DNA from: Syntrophobacteraceae bacterium
GTDB taxonomy: Bacteria > Desulfobacterota > Syntrophobacteria > Syntrophobacterales > Syntrophobacteraceae
DNA length: 64,000 bases
Direction of reading: 5' to 3'
NCBI GenBank assembly: GCA_025453975.1
Contig: JALOPI010000003.1
Coordinates: 62,001-126,000 of the forward strand
A program made the translations under genes and the position numbers. Shown here in pieces: positions 16,812-25,607 of this stretch. The notes under the pieces were generated by a model, which worked only from the letters and a program-made list of their open reading frames with translations, had not been told where the DNA came from and searched no databases. Positions within the stretch are counted from its first letter, which is position 1; each line of letters opens with the position of its first letter.

Positions 16812-18062
16812 CTAGCTCCGCAGCTGACCGTCCCCAAGGGCGATGAACTTGGTGGTGGTCAGCTCCTCGAGGCCCATGGGTCCGAAAGCGTGAAGCCGGG
16901 AGGTCGAGATCCCGATCTCGGCACCAAGCCCCAGCTGGAAGCCATCGTTGAATCGCGTCGACGCATTCACCAGCACCAGGGAAGACTGGACTTCCTGAAT
17001 GAAGCGGTGCGCCCGCCTGAGGTCCCGCGTCACGATGGCCTCGGTGTGCCGCGAGCCGTGGGTGGCGATGTGTTCCATGGCCTCCTCCATGCTGCCCACG
17101 ATGCGAACGGCAAGGATATAATCCAGATATTCCGCGGCCCAGTCCTCTTCCGTGGCCTCCTTGCAGTCCGGCACCAGCCGGCGTGTGGCCGGGCACCCGC
17201 GCAGCTCGACGCCCGCCTTCCGGAAAGATTCGGCCACGCGGGGCAGAAAGGCCCCCGCCACCGCCTCGTGAACCAGAAGGGTCTCCATGGCGTTGCAGGT
17301 CCCCGGCCGCTGCACCTTGGCGTTGAGGCAGACGCTCTCGGCCATGTCGAGATCCGCGCCCTCGTCCACATAGATATGGCAGACACCCTTGTAATGCTTG
17401 AGCACCGGCATGGCGGCATGCTCGCACACAAACCGGATGAGCTCCTCCCCTCCGCGGGGAATCATGACATCGATATACTCCTCGAGCTTGAGGAGATCCA
17501 GCACCGCGGCGCGGTCGGTGGTCCCCACGAGCTGCACCACGTCCTCGGGCAGCCCGCCCTCCCTCAGGCATCGGCGCAGGATGGACGCCAGACACATATT
17601 GGAATGGAAGGCCTCGGAGCCTCCCCGGAGAATGACCCCGTTTCCCGCCTTGATGCACAGAGCGGCGGCATCGACGGTCACGTTGGGCCGGGATTCGTAG
17701 ATGATGCCGATGACGCCCAGGGGGATGCGCATACGGCCCACCCTCAGCCCGTTGGGACGCAGCCACATTCGGGTCACCTCGCCCACGGGGTCCGGAAGAG
17801 CCGCCACCTCACCCAGTCCCGAGATCATCTCGTTCAGCACCTTGTCGCTGATGCGCAGACGGTCCAGCTTGGCTCCGGACAGGCCCCCCTCCGACGCCCG
17901 GGCCAGATCCCTGCCATTGGCCTCGGCAATGAGCCGCCCCTCCGCCCGCAGAGCTTCGGCCATGCCCAGGAGCACCCTGTTTTTGGTCTCGCTGTCCGCC
18001 AGGCCCATCCGTTGCGCCGCCCGGCGAGCCCCCTGGCCCAGGGACAGGATATCTTCACGCAT
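16812..18062 (-). CDS. proA: Gamma-glutamyl phosphate reductase
   Basis: NADPH-dependent reduction of gamma-glutamyl phosphate to the semialdehyde in proline synthesis. The 416-residue aldehyde-dehydrogenase-fold protein has [35 protein letters not shown], the active-site Cys in [19 protein letters not shown], and the end [20 protein letters not shown]. Its start overlaps the proB stop by eight bases (ATGCGTGA), consistent with coupled translation. Confidence 0.97.
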   Translation of the reverse strand: MREDILSLGQGARRAAQRMGLADSETKNRVLLGMAEALRAEGRLIAEANGRDLARASEGGLSGAKLDRLRISDKVLNEMISGLGEVAALPDPVGEVTRMWLRPNGLRVGRMRIPLGVIGIIYESRPNVTVDAAALCIKAGNGVILRGGSEAFHSNMCLASILRRCLREGGLPEDVVQLVGTTDRAAVLDLLKLEEYIDVMIPRGGEELIRFVCEHAAMPVLKHYKGVCHIYVDEGADLDMAESVCLNAKVQRPGTCNAMETLLVHEAVAGAFLPRVAESFRKAGVELRGCPATRRLVPDCKEATEEDWAAEYLDYILAVRIVGSMEEAMEHIATHGSRHTEAIVTRDLRRAHRFIQEVQSSLVLVNASTRFNDGFQLGLGAEIGISTSRLHAFGPMGLEELTTTKFIALGDGQLRS

Positions 18063-19236
18063 GCATCTCTCCTTCGGAGATTTCGGGAATCTCCCCCATG
18101 AGCACGAAGTTGTTGCGGTGAATGACCTCGTCGGAATGCTTGTAGCCGATGATGGATTCGATCTCCTCCGAACGATGCCCCCGTATCAGCTCGATCTCGG
18201 AAGATTTATAATTGGTCAGGCCCACGCCCACCGTGTCGCCCTTCTCGTCCAGGCAGCGCACGGCGGCCCCCACGCCAAACGTCCCGACAACCTTGCGAAC
18301 CCCGATGGGCAGCAACGACTTGCCGCGTCTCCGGAGGGCCGCCACGGCCCCGTCATCCAGCTCCAGATCCCCGGCGGGCTTGGGAAGATTGGCCAGCCAG
18401 AGCTTCATGCCGTGATACTGCCGCCGCTGAGACATGAAGAGCGTGCCCAGGGGCTCCCCCTGGAACAGGCGGAGGAGCACGTCCCGCTCCCTTCCGGGCC
18501 CGATGATCATGGCGACTCCCGAGGCCAGGCATTTACGGGCGGCGCTCACCTTGCTCAGCATTCCGCCGGTCCCCACGCTCCCCGCGAGCGGAGTCGCGCA
18601 GCCCAGAACCCTGGCGTCCACCCGGCGCACCAGGGGGATGAGCCGGGCAGCCGGGTCAGTCCGGGGATCACAGTCGTAGAGCCCCTCCGTGTCCGTCAGG
18701 TTGACCACGAGGTCGGCCCCGATGAGACCGGCGATCATGGCCGACAGCTGATCGTTGTCTCCGAACTTGATCTCCTCCACCACCACCGTGTCATTCTCGT
18801 TGATGATGGGAAGGATCCCCCAGTCCAGAAGCGTTTCCAGCGTGTTCCGGGCGTTCAGATAGCGGTGCCGCTGGGCCAGATCCTCCCCCGTGAGCAGCAC
18901 CTGAGCCACCAGGATACCGTATTTGTCGAAAGCCTCTTCCCATGCCTCCATGAGAACACCCTGCCCCACGGCCGCCGCCGCCTGCTTCTGGGGAATGGTC
19001 CTGGGCTTCTCGCCGAGGCCGATCTTGCGCACCCCCGAGGCCACGGCACCCGAGGACACGATGACGATCTTGAGGTCCTTCTCCCGCTCCCTGAGCTCGG
19101 CGATCTGATCGCTCAGCCGGTGGATCATCACCCGATTCAAGCCGCGGGGCCCCGTGAGCACCGCGCTGCCCACCTTGATCACCAACCGGCGGCATCGCTG
19201 GAACAGATCACTTCGGTCCAAGCTCTCCTGTGGCAT
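18055..19236 (-). CDS. proB: Glutamate 5-kinase
   Basis: First enzyme of proline synthesis, phosphorylating glutamate and usually feedback-inhibited by proline. The amino acid kinase domain begins [17 protein letters not shown], with [17 protein letters not shown] and [23 protein letters not shown] domain forms the C-terminus ([17 protein letters not shown]). I chose ATG 19236 (393 residues); the frame extends to 19401 with a Pro/Arg-rich stretch unlike ProB. The 195 bases up to obgE show nothing convincing. Confidence 0.96.
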   Translation of the reverse strand: MPQESLDRSDLFQRCRRLVIKVGSAVLTGPRGLNRVMIHRLSDQIAELREREKDLKIVIVSSGAVASGVRKIGLGEKPRTIPQKQAAAAVGQGVLMEAWEEAFDKYGILVAQVLLTGEDLAQRHRYLNARNTLETLLDWGILPIINENDTVVVEEIKFGDNDQLSAMIAGLIGADLVVNLTDTEGLYDCDPRTDPAARLIPLVRRVDARVLGCATPLAGSVGTGGMLSKVSAARKCLASGVAMIIGPGRERDVLLRLFQGEPLGTLFMSQRRQYHGMKLWLANLPKPAGDLELDDGAVAALRRRGKSLLPIGVRKVVGTFGVGAAVRCLDEKGDTVGVGLTNYKSSEIELIRGHRSEEIESIIGYKHSDEVIHRNNFVLMGEIPEISEGEMHA

Positions 19237-19431
19237 GACTCTCTCGCTCGATGGATCCGAAAAATGGGGCCGGTACCCGGCGCGCTCCATTGGCGCAACG
19301 GACCACCCACCCAGTGGATTTACAGGAAAGGTCCCGCGAGGGCAAGGCGTTTGGGGCGGGCCGAGACGGTGGGAGGACGCGGCCCATCCTCTGGCCGGCA
19401 CGAGAATCCATGGCTTCGGGGCCGAGCCCTT

Positions 19432-20526
19432 TCAGGCGACCCGGGAACCGTCGGGGGGCGTATCGTCATCGTTCAGCCCATTGAGCCCCGCTCCAGGAGG
19501 CGCCGCGCCGTCGGCCTCCTCTTCCTCGGCAGAATGGAGGATCCGCGTCAAGACGGCCAGAAGATCCGGCAGCCCCCTTCGTGCCAGAGCCGAGATGACC
19601 AGGGTGGGCCTGCCTGTCTCCCGGTAGGCCGCCACCAGCCGCTCCAGCTTCTCCTCGTCAAAGACCAGGTCCGCCTTGTTGAGGGCTACGACACTGACCT
19701 TGAGGGGCAGCTCCTCCGAATAGCCCGCGAGCTCCCTTTCAATCTGGCGCAGGGGTCGCAAGGGATCGTCCTCGTCCAGCTCACTGACATCGACGAGGTG
19801 GACCAGCACGCGGGTCCTTTCGATGTGCCGGAGGAACCGCGTGCCCAGCCCCACTCCCTCGTGGGCCCCCTCGATGAGCCCCGGGATGTCCGCCATCACG
19901 AAGGGAGGGGCATCCCCGAAAGCCACCACCCCGAGGTTCGGAACCAGGGTCGTGAAAGGGTAATCGGCGATCTTGGGCCTCGCCGCGGAAACGGCGGCAA
20001 TGAGCGTGGACTTGCCGGCATTGGGAAAGCCCACCAGACCCACATCGGCCATGAGCTTGAGCTCGAGGATCACCTCGGCCTCCTCGCCTGGCTGTCCGTC
20101 CTGTGCGAATCGAGGCACCTGGCGGGTCGAGGAGACGAATCGGGCATTGCCCCGGCCGCCCATCCCGCCACCGGCCGCGGTCCAGACCTGGCCCGGCTCC
20201 GTGAGGTCCGCCAGAATCTCTTCACCCACCGAGTCTTTCACGACGGTCCCCACGGGAACCTCCAGGATCAGATCCTCCCCGCCGCGCCCGTGACGGTTCT
20301 GCCCCGAGCCGTGTCGGCCCGAGGCGGCCCGGAACAGGTGCCGGTAGCGAAAATCCAGCAGCGTGTGCTTGTTGGATACAGCCATGAGGATGACGTCCCC
20401 GCCCCGCCCGCCGTCACCTCCGTCCGGGCCTCCTCGCGGCACGTACTTCTCGCGCCGGAAGCTCACGCACCCGTTGCCGCCGGCTCCCGCCTGAACACGG
20501 ATGCGCACTTCATCCACGAATTTCAT
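19432..20526 (-). CDS. obgE: GTPase ObgE/CgtA
   Basis: Ribosome-associated GTPase acting in 50S assembly and stress control. The glycine-rich Obg domain is seen in VRIRVQAGAGGNGCVSFRRE and GGPDGGDGGRGGDVILMA. The G domain has G1 GFPNAGKST, G3 DIPGLIEGAHEGVGLG and G4 NKAD. The acidic, Pro-rich tail is variable in the family. ATG 20526 with AGGAAGTGA upstream gives 364 residues. It lies in the conserved rplU-rpmA-obgE-proBA order, but a strong hairpin at 20659-20695 separates it from rpmA. Confidence 0.96.
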   Translation of the reverse strand: MKFVDEVRIRVQAGAGGNGCVSFRREKYVPRGGPDGGDGGRGGDVILMAVSNKHTLLDFRYRHLFRAASGRHGSGQNRHGRGGEDLILEVPVGTVVKDSVGEEILADLTEPGQVWTAAGGGMGGRGNARFVSSTRQVPRFAQDGQPGEEAEVILELKLMADVGLVGFPNAGKSTLIAAVSAARPKIADYPFTTLVPNLGVVAFGDAPPFVMADIPGLIEGAHEGVGLGTRFLRHIERTRVLVHLVDVSELDEDDPLRPLRQIERELAGYSEELPLKVSVVALNKADLVFDEEKLERLVAAYRETGRPTLVISALARRGLPDLLAVLTRILHSAEEEEADGAAPPGAGLNGLNDDDTPPDGSRVA

Positions 20527-20658
20527 TTCATCACTTCCTGATTGGAGGAGCCTGGTACAAAGCCCGTAACGCATGCCGTCCGCGCCGGTAGCCCGTCCCT
20601 GGTCTCCCGGAATACTGCCCCGGGCGGAGTCCTCCCCATGGGCACGCGGTCCCTAAAC

Positions 20659-20695
20659 GACAAGAACCCTTCCACAACGGGGAAGGGTTCTTGTC
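20659..20695 (-). terminator. 15-bp stem-loop downstream of rpmA
   Basis: GACAAGAACCCTTCC (20659-20673) pairs perfectly with GGAAGGGTTCTTGTC (20681-20695) around a 7-base loop. It is in the rpmA-obgE gap. There is no long T-tract (GTTTAGGG follows on the minus strand), so it may be a partial terminator or an RNA-end stabiliser that lowers obgE expression relative to rplU-rpmA. Confidence 0.6.
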
Positions 20696-20805
20696 GAGAT
20701 CGAGCGGGCTGCCACGGCTCGCCATGAAAGCGGCCCCCCATTCCGCCCGGGGGGCGGCAGGGACCATGGCGCGCTCATCGGCGCGGGACCGAGATCAGTC
20801 CCAAA

Positions 20806-21075
20806 TCATTCCCCGACGGCCGCCACCGGGTAAACACTGATCTTCTGCCGCTTCTTGTCGATGTATTCGAAGGTGACCTGCCCCTCGATGAGGGAAAAAA
20901 TCGTATAGTCCCGGCCCATCCCGACATTCTTACCCGGATGGAACTTGGTGCCCAGCTGTCGAACGATGATGTTGCCCGCCTGCACGAGCTCGCCGCCAAA
21001 ACGCTTCACGCCCCGGCGCTGCCCCGCGCTGTCCCGGCCGTTTCGGGAGCTGCCTCCCGCCTTTTTATGTGCCAT
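20806..21075 (-). CDS. rpmA: 50S ribosomal protein L27
   Basis: An 89-residue ribosomal protein reaching the peptidyl-transferase centre. It begins [16 protein letters not shown] without the cleavable N-terminal extension seen in Firmicutes, and continues [17 protein letters not shown] and [17 protein letters not shown]. It follows rplU by 33 bases on the same strand. Confidence 0.97.
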   Translation of the reverse strand: MAHKKAGGSSRNGRDSAGQRRGVKRFGGELVQAGNIIVRQLGTKFHPGKNVGMGRDYTIFSLIEGQVTFEYIDKKRQKISVYPVAAVGE

Positions 21076-21108
21076 GGATCATTCCTCCACAACCGCAGGT
21101 GAACAGGA

Positions 21109-21465
21109 CTATTCCTCGGAAGCCGCCGCGGTCGCCTCGGTCACTGCCTGCTCCCGCCCGCCGATGGCCTCCACTCGCACCGCCGTGTAATACTGACGAT
21201 GCCCCTGTTTCTTGCGATAGTCTTTTCTTCTCTTGTGCTTGAAAATGATGATCTTGCGCGCCCTGCCCTGCTCGACGATGCGGCCCGTCACCATGCGATC
21301 CGCCAGAACCGGCTTTCCGAAATCCACCTGCTCGCCATCGGCAACGGCCAGCACCTGGTCAAAGATCACCGATTCCCCCACCTCGCCGGGAATCCGCTCC
21401 AGCTTGAGCACCGCGCCGGGCGCGGCTTGATACTGCTTCCCGCCCGATCGAAAGATAGCGTACAT
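21109..21465 (-). CDS. rplU: 50S ribosomal protein L21
   Basis: A 118-residue ribosomal protein beginning [17 protein letters not shown], with the L21 signature region [20 protein letters not shown] and an Ala/Glu-rich tail. ATG 21465 has GGAGGAAGG upstream, better than the extended frame to 21498. An intrinsic terminator of the preceding small gene ends only 57 bases upstream, so the rplU promoter must lie within that small gene or readthrough must occur. Confidence 0.97.
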   Translation of the reverse strand: MYAIFRSGGKQYQAAPGAVLKLERIPGEVGESVIFDQVLAVADGEQVDFGKPVLADRMVTGRIVEQGRARKIIIFKHKRRKDYRKKQGHRQYYTAVRVEAIGGREQAVTEATAAASEE

Positions 21466-21521
21466 ATAGCCTTCCTCCAACGAGCCCACACGATGCACGA
21501 GCGGACCCTCAAATCACCCAG

Positions 21522-21549
21522 AAAAAAAAGCGGCACGGGCAGCCGCCTT
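21522..21549 (-). terminator. Intrinsic terminator after the 42-residue Cys-rich gene, before rplU
   Basis: On the minus strand AAGGCGGC pairs with GCCGCTTT (one G-T pair) around a 7-base loop, followed by an uninterrupted run of T residues (21522-21529). It stands between the small gene and rplU and could act as a true terminator or as an attenuator in the rplU leader. Confidence 0.75.
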
Positions 21550-21573
21550 CAAGCAGCCCCGCCGGGCCGGCCA

Positions 21574-21702
21574 CTACATCGTGGCGTAAATCCCTTGCTT
21601 CAAAATCATTTCCTGATACTCTCTCAGCTTCTCACAGTTCTCCAAACACTTGTTCTTGTCTTCGTTGGCTCGGTCACAGTTGATGCAAGGGCTTTTCAGC
21701 AT
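21574..21702 (-). CDS. Small Cys-rich protein (42 residues)
   Basis: A 42-residue protein starting MLKSPCINCDRANEDKN. Four cysteines are arranged C6-x2-C9-x9-C19-x3-C23, a spacing that could bind one zinc ion or iron-sulfur centre. The rest is an amphipathic helix (EKLREYQEMILKQG). ATG 21702 has AGAGGAGG eight bases upstream and an intrinsic terminator follows the stop, so it looks like a genuine short gene. The frame runs on to 21837 but the extension lacks a ribosome site. I do not recognise a function. Confidence 0.65.
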   Translation of the reverse strand: MLKSPCINCDRANEDKNKCLENCEKLREYQEMILKQGIYATM

Positions 21703-21783
21703 CAGGAAGCCTCCTCTCAAAGAACTGAATTGAAACGTCTTTACATAGTTCAGGACGATTTCCCTTGTCAAGAGATAACTTGA

Positions 21784-22716
21784 ATGGTGAATGGAGGCAG
21801 TCCAATCGCAGGGCTTGATGAACGTCGTCATCCCCACCCTCTCGCTCTCTGGGTCGTCATGGTCATGGGCATTTCAGCCGTGGCTTCAGCCTCCATCCTC
21901 ATCCGTCTGGCGGATGCCCCGGCCCTGGTCATCGCCAGTTACCGGGTCGGCCTGGCGACGGTGGCCCTGGGTCCATGGCTCCTGCATCAACGGCTCCGCT
22001 CCACGGCCCGCGTCTCCGGTCCGTCCCTGCGACAAGCGATGGGGTCCGGCGTCTTTCTCGCCCTGCATTTCGCCTTCTGGATCCAGTCGCTCCAGATGAC
22101 CTCCATCGCCAGCTCGGTGACCCTGGTCAGCACCACTCCGGTATTCGCATCCCTGTTCTCGCGAATCTGCCTCAGGGAGCCCTTCGACCGATGGATGATC
22201 CTGGGCGTGCTCTGCTCCACGCTGGGGGGAGTCTGGGTGGCGGGCGCGGATTTCCGCGCCTCGGGCGAAGCGCTCCGGGGGGATCTCCTGGCCCTGGGTG
22301 GGGCGGTGATGGCCGCGGGATACCTGGTGACGGGGCGATCGGCCCGACGTGCCCTGGATCTGGCCTCCTACACCTTCGTCGCCTATGGAGTCGCGGCCCT
22401 CGTTCTCCTTCTCTTCTGCGCCGGGGCCCGGCTTCCGCTGTGGGGGCTCTCCACCAGGACCTATCTCGCCCTGGGTCTTCTGGCGCTGGTCCCGCAGCTC
22501 ATTGGGCACACGGCCTTCAACTGGTCCCTGCGCTTCCTGCCCTCGACCGTGGTGGCCGTCGTGCTCATGGGCGAGCCCATCGGGGCCACCCTCCTGGGAT
22601 ACCTGGTGCTTCGGGAAGCTCCCGCCTGGCCCAAGGCGGCGGGCCTCGCCATCCTGGGTCTGGGCATCCTGCTGTGCTCGCTGAGCGTCCGGCGGCCGGC
22701 GTCTCCTCCAGCATAG
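21784..22716 (+). CDS. EamA/DMT-family inner-membrane transporter
   Basis: A 310-residue polytopic protein with two five-helix EamA repeats: LWVVMVMGISAVASASILIRLADA at the start of the first and DLLALGGAVMAAGYLVTGRS at the start of the second. Typical motifs are YRVGLA, FWIQSLQMTSIASSVTLVST and LPSTVVAVVLMGEPIGATL (end of repeat two). The family exports metabolites or amino acids; no substrate can be named. It is divergent from the small Cys-rich gene. The ribosome site is weak, and a later in-frame ATG within helix 1 cannot be excluded. Confidence 0.85.
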   Translation: MVNGGSPIAGLDERRHPHPLALWVVMVMGISAVASASILIRLADAPALVIASYRVGLATVALGPWLLHQRLRSTARVSGPSLRQAMGSGVFLALHFAFWIQSLQMTSIASSVTLVSTTPVFASLFSRICLREPFDRWMILGVLCSTLGGVWVAGADFRASGEALRGDLLALGGAVMAAGYLVTGRSARRALDLASYTFVAYGVAALVLLLFCAGARLPLWGLSTRTYLALGLLALVPQLIGHTAFNWSLRFLPSTVVAVVLMGEPIGATLLGYLVLREAPAWPKAAGLAILGLGILLCSLSVRRPASPPA

Positions 22717-22830
22717 ACCGGGCGGCCCCGCAACCGAGCCCGATTTCCTCGGGGGCCATCCCGGGGTCGCATCCCCCGTTCGACGAAGCACACGGGCATG
22801 GTCGACTCCCCGCCCCGCCGATCCTCTCGA

Positions 22831-23262
22831 TCAGTCGCCCCGGCGCAGGGCGATTTCATGGATCCGGGCCTGGGTGATCTTCTCTTCGTGATGGCTCTTC
22901 TTGACCCTGGCCTCCCGCACCTTGGCGAGCAGCACCTCGATGTCGCAGGGCTTCATGAGGTAATCGAACGCGCCCAGTTTCATCCCCTCGATGCCGGTCT
23001 CGATGGTGGCATGCCCCGTCAGCATGATCACTTCCACCATGGGGTAGGCCTTCTTGATTTCCCTCAGGGTCTCGATGCCGTCCATGCCTGGCATCTTGAC
23101 GTCGAGAATCACCACATCCACGGGCTTCTCCCCAAGGATGTCCAGAGCCTCGGGGCCACTGTGGGCCGCCAGGATCGTCAGGCTTCTTTTGGTCAACCGC
23201 TTGGTCATGGTGTCCACGAAAGGGACTTCATCGTCCACCAGGAGCACGTTTGTAGACAGCAT
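22831..23262 (-). CDS. Stand-alone response regulator receiver protein
   Basis: A 143-residue CheY-like receiver with no output domain. The acidic pocket is LLVDDE, the phospho-acceptor Asp is in VVILDVKMPGMDG, the Thr is in MLTGHATIETGIEG, and Lys is in FDYLMKPCD. The C-terminal 25 residues are a charged helix (EKITQARIHEIALRRG). It is closely similar in sequence to the receiver at 27852-28283, suggesting duplication. It is the last gene of the receiver/permease block. No kinase is adjacent. Confidence 0.92.
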   Translation of the reverse strand: MLSTNVLLVDDEVPFVDTMTKRLTKRSLTILAAHSGPEALDILGEKPVDVVILDVKMPGMDGIETLREIKKAYPMVEVIMLTGHATIETGIEGMKLGAFDYLMKPCDIEVLLAKVREARVKKSHHEEKITQARIHEIALRRGD

Positions 23263-23316
23263 GGGCTTCCCTCCTCGCTCGTTCCCGGGATGTTCAAGGG
23301 CTGCTACGGTCCACCC

Positions 23317-23757
23317 TCAGCGGATGACGGTCACTTCCGTGCCCGTCTGCTGGCGCAGCTCTTCCAGGTGATCCTCGACGCTGCCCTTGAACAGGGCCTT
23401 GTCAAGGAAAGTCCTCTCCTCGTGTCCCAGAACCAGGAGGTCCGCTTTCTCCTCCAGGAGGACGTCCTTGATCACCTGGAGAACGGCCCCCCGCCGAACG
23501 ACTGTTTTGGGGGTCACGCCCTGGGATTGAGCCAGCTCCCCGGCATACTGAAGAATGTGAGCCCCGAGGCGCTCGAGGCCGTCCCCGGCCAGCCCCACCG
23601 AAAGCCCCCCGACACCGCTCCGGAGGAAGGCGACATCCACCGCATAGACGAAAGTCAGCCTCGCGTTGTGCCGTCTGGCCAGCGCGGCGGCCTCCAGGGC
23701 CGCTTTCTGAGAATGTGCCGATCCCGTGACTCCGCAGACTATACTTGTGTATCCCAT
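23317..23757 (-). CDS. Universal stress protein (UspA family)
   Basis: A 146-residue single Usp domain: MGYTSIVCGVTGSAHSQKA (strand 1 and phosphate loop region), ALARRHNARLTFVYAVD, and the C-terminal LLVLGHEERTFLDKALFKGS, which resembles the nucleotide-binding segment. ATG 23757 has GGAGGAG upstream. It lies between the receiver gene and the P-type permease, 26 bases from the latter, so it is probably co-transcribed and may report energy or stress state to the transport system. Confidence 0.88.
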   Translation of the reverse strand: MGYTSIVCGVTGSAHSQKAALEAAALARRHNARLTFVYAVDVAFLRSGVGGLSVGLAGDGLERLGAHILQYAGELAQSQGVTPKTVVRRGAVLQVIKDVLLEEKADLLVLGHEERTFLDKALFKGSVEDHLEELRQQTGTEVTVIR

Positions 23758-23783
23758 CACCGCTCCTCCATCCAACAGGTCCA

Positions 23784-25511
23784 TCAATAGGCCATGAGCA
23801 GGTAAACCATGCTCAAGGTAACGGTGATCATCATGGGCCACCAGCACATCTTCATGTATTCCACGAAGGAGATCTTGTAGCCGGCCTTTTCGGCCATGCC
23901 CACCGTGACGACGTTGGCGCTGGCCCCGATCATGGTACCGTTGCCGCCCAGGCAGGCCCCCAGGGACAGGGACCACCACAGCACGTTATCCCTGGGAAGC
24001 CCGAAGCTCTCGCTCAGGAAAAGCACGATGGGCAGCATGGTGGCCGTGAACGGGATGTTGTCGATGAAAGCCGACGCGATGGCCGAGACCCAGAGGATCA
24101 TGACGACGGCCACCGTGAGGTTTCCCTGGGACGCCGCCAGAACGATGTTGGCGATCTGCTGGATCAGCCCCGTCTCCTCGGCGGCGGCGATGACCACGAA
24201 AAGGCCGATGAAGAACATGAGCGAAGGCCATTCCACCTCATGCTCCAGCATCTCGACGATGTCGACCCGGGAGACGGCGAGAAGCAGAAGGGAGCCGATG
24301 AGGGCCGCAACCGACACCTGCATGTGCATGAAGCCATGGAGGGCAAAGAGCATGATGGTGAAGCCCAGGAGCACCAGGCCCTTGATCATGAGCTTCATGT
24401 CCGTGATCTGGTATTCCTCCCGGAGCCGGGCGATGGTCCCCTCCAGGTCCTTGACCTCGGCCTTCAGATACTCCTTCTTGTGCCACCACAGGTAGTAGAA
24501 GCAGGAGACGATCAGGCAGATCAGGCAGACGAGGCTGAGGTTGGTCACGAACTGCCCGAAGGTGAGGCCCGTGTAGGAGCCGATGAGGATGTTGGGCGGA
24601 TCCCCGATGAGGGTCGCCGTGCCGCCCACGTTGGAGGCGAAAGCCTGGGGAATGAGGAAGGTCAGGGGATGCACCCCCAGGGTGAGGGCGATCTCGATGG
24701 TCACCGGAATGACCAGGAGCATGGTGGTGACATTGTCGAGAAACGCGGAGATGACGGCCGTCAGGAACTGGAGCACGAATGCCAGGATGAAGACGTTCCC
24801 CCTGGCCCAGGCGTAGGCCTTGTAGGCCAGGAACTGGAACATGCCCGTCCGTTTGAGCACCCCGACGAAGATCATCATTCCCAGCAGCAGGAAGATGACG
24901 TTCAGATCGATGGCCCCCATGGCGTCCTGAAAGGAGAGGATATAGAAGGACTTGTCAAAGCTGCCCAGGGTATACGTGATGAACAGGATGAGGGCCGCCG
25001 CCAGGAGGGCGGCGAGGGTGCGGTGCATCCACTCGAAGCTGATGATGACGTACACCACCAGGAGGATGAGGGTCGCCATCCAGAAAGCGGGGGTGACGGC
25101 CCTCCGGAGAGTGAAATTGCGGGCCGTCTCGAACAGCCGGTTTCCCTGCTCGTCGGTGCCAGCATCCACCAGCTGGAGGGGGGTCGGGTCCAGGGGCTCC
25201 CAGGAGGGCTTGTGGGCCTGGATCTCCACCCGCGCTCCGGGCAGTGTCCCCGGAGGGAGCTGGAACTGGGCCGAAAAAGCGCCCTTGCTCCCCGAGTCGA
25301 TCTCCGTCTCCTTGCCGACGGGCGTCACCGGCTGTCCGTCCACAAGGACTTCGATCTTCACTTCCTTGACGGGCTTGCTCTGAGGGTTCAGGAAAGCCCC
25401 GGACACGATGAGCCGGTCACCCGGGGCCGCCGCCGCAAGGGGGGCCAAGCCGAAGAGCGAGGCCAGAAACACCGCGAGGGAGAGCAGGTAAATCCTTTGC
25501 ATCCGATCCAT
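23784..25511 (-). CDS. ArsB/NhaD-superfamily permease with N-terminal periplasmic domain (P-protein-like)
   Basis: A 575-residue transporter. A signal peptide (IYLLSLAVFLASLFGLAPLAAAA) precedes a beta-rich periplasmic domain of about 100 residues (DRLIVSGAFLNPQSKPVKEV, SGSKGAFSAQFQLPPGTL). About 12 membrane segments follow with inverted-repeat motifs: SAFLDNVTTMLLVIPVTIEI and NVGGTATLIGDPPNILIGS in one half, SAFIDNIPFTATMLPIVLFL in the other. These match the P-protein (OCA2-like) / NhaD-type branch of the ion transporter superfamily. Substrate is unknown (anion or Na+/H+). I chose ATG 25511 with GGAGAGG upstream. It is downstream of a second, unrelated-looking SLC13 permease. Confidence 0.85.
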   Translation of the reverse strand: MDRMQRIYLLSLAVFLASLFGLAPLAAAAPGDRLIVSGAFLNPQSKPVKEVKIEVLVDGQPVTPVGKETEIDSGSKGAFSAQFQLPPGTLPGARVEIQAHKPSWEPLDPTPLQLVDAGTDEQGNRLFETARNFTLRRAVTPAFWMATLILLVVYVIISFEWMHRTLAALLAAALILFITYTLGSFDKSFYILSFQDAMGAIDLNVIFLLLGMMIFVGVLKRTGMFQFLAYKAYAWARGNVFILAFVLQFLTAVISAFLDNVTTMLLVIPVTIEIALTLGVHPLTFLIPQAFASNVGGTATLIGDPPNILIGSYTGLTFGQFVTNLSLVCLICLIVSCFYYLWWHKKEYLKAEVKDLEGTIARLREEYQITDMKLMIKGLVLLGFTIMLFALHGFMHMQVSVAALIGSLLLLAVSRVDIVEMLEHEVEWPSLMFFIGLFVVIAAAEETGLIQQIANIVLAASQGNLTVAVVMILWVSAIASAFIDNIPFTATMLPIVLFLSESFGLPRDNVLWWSLSLGACLGGNGTMIGASANVVTVGMAEKAGYKISFVEYMKMCWWPMMITVTLSMVYLLMAY

Positions 25512-25607
25512 GAGTCCGATCCTCTCCAATCTTGAGACAGATGAAGGTGAGCCCTGGCAGGGGGATTGACCGGGGAGTCCGGCCCCTTCCTCCCCGTTCA
25601 CCGCAGA

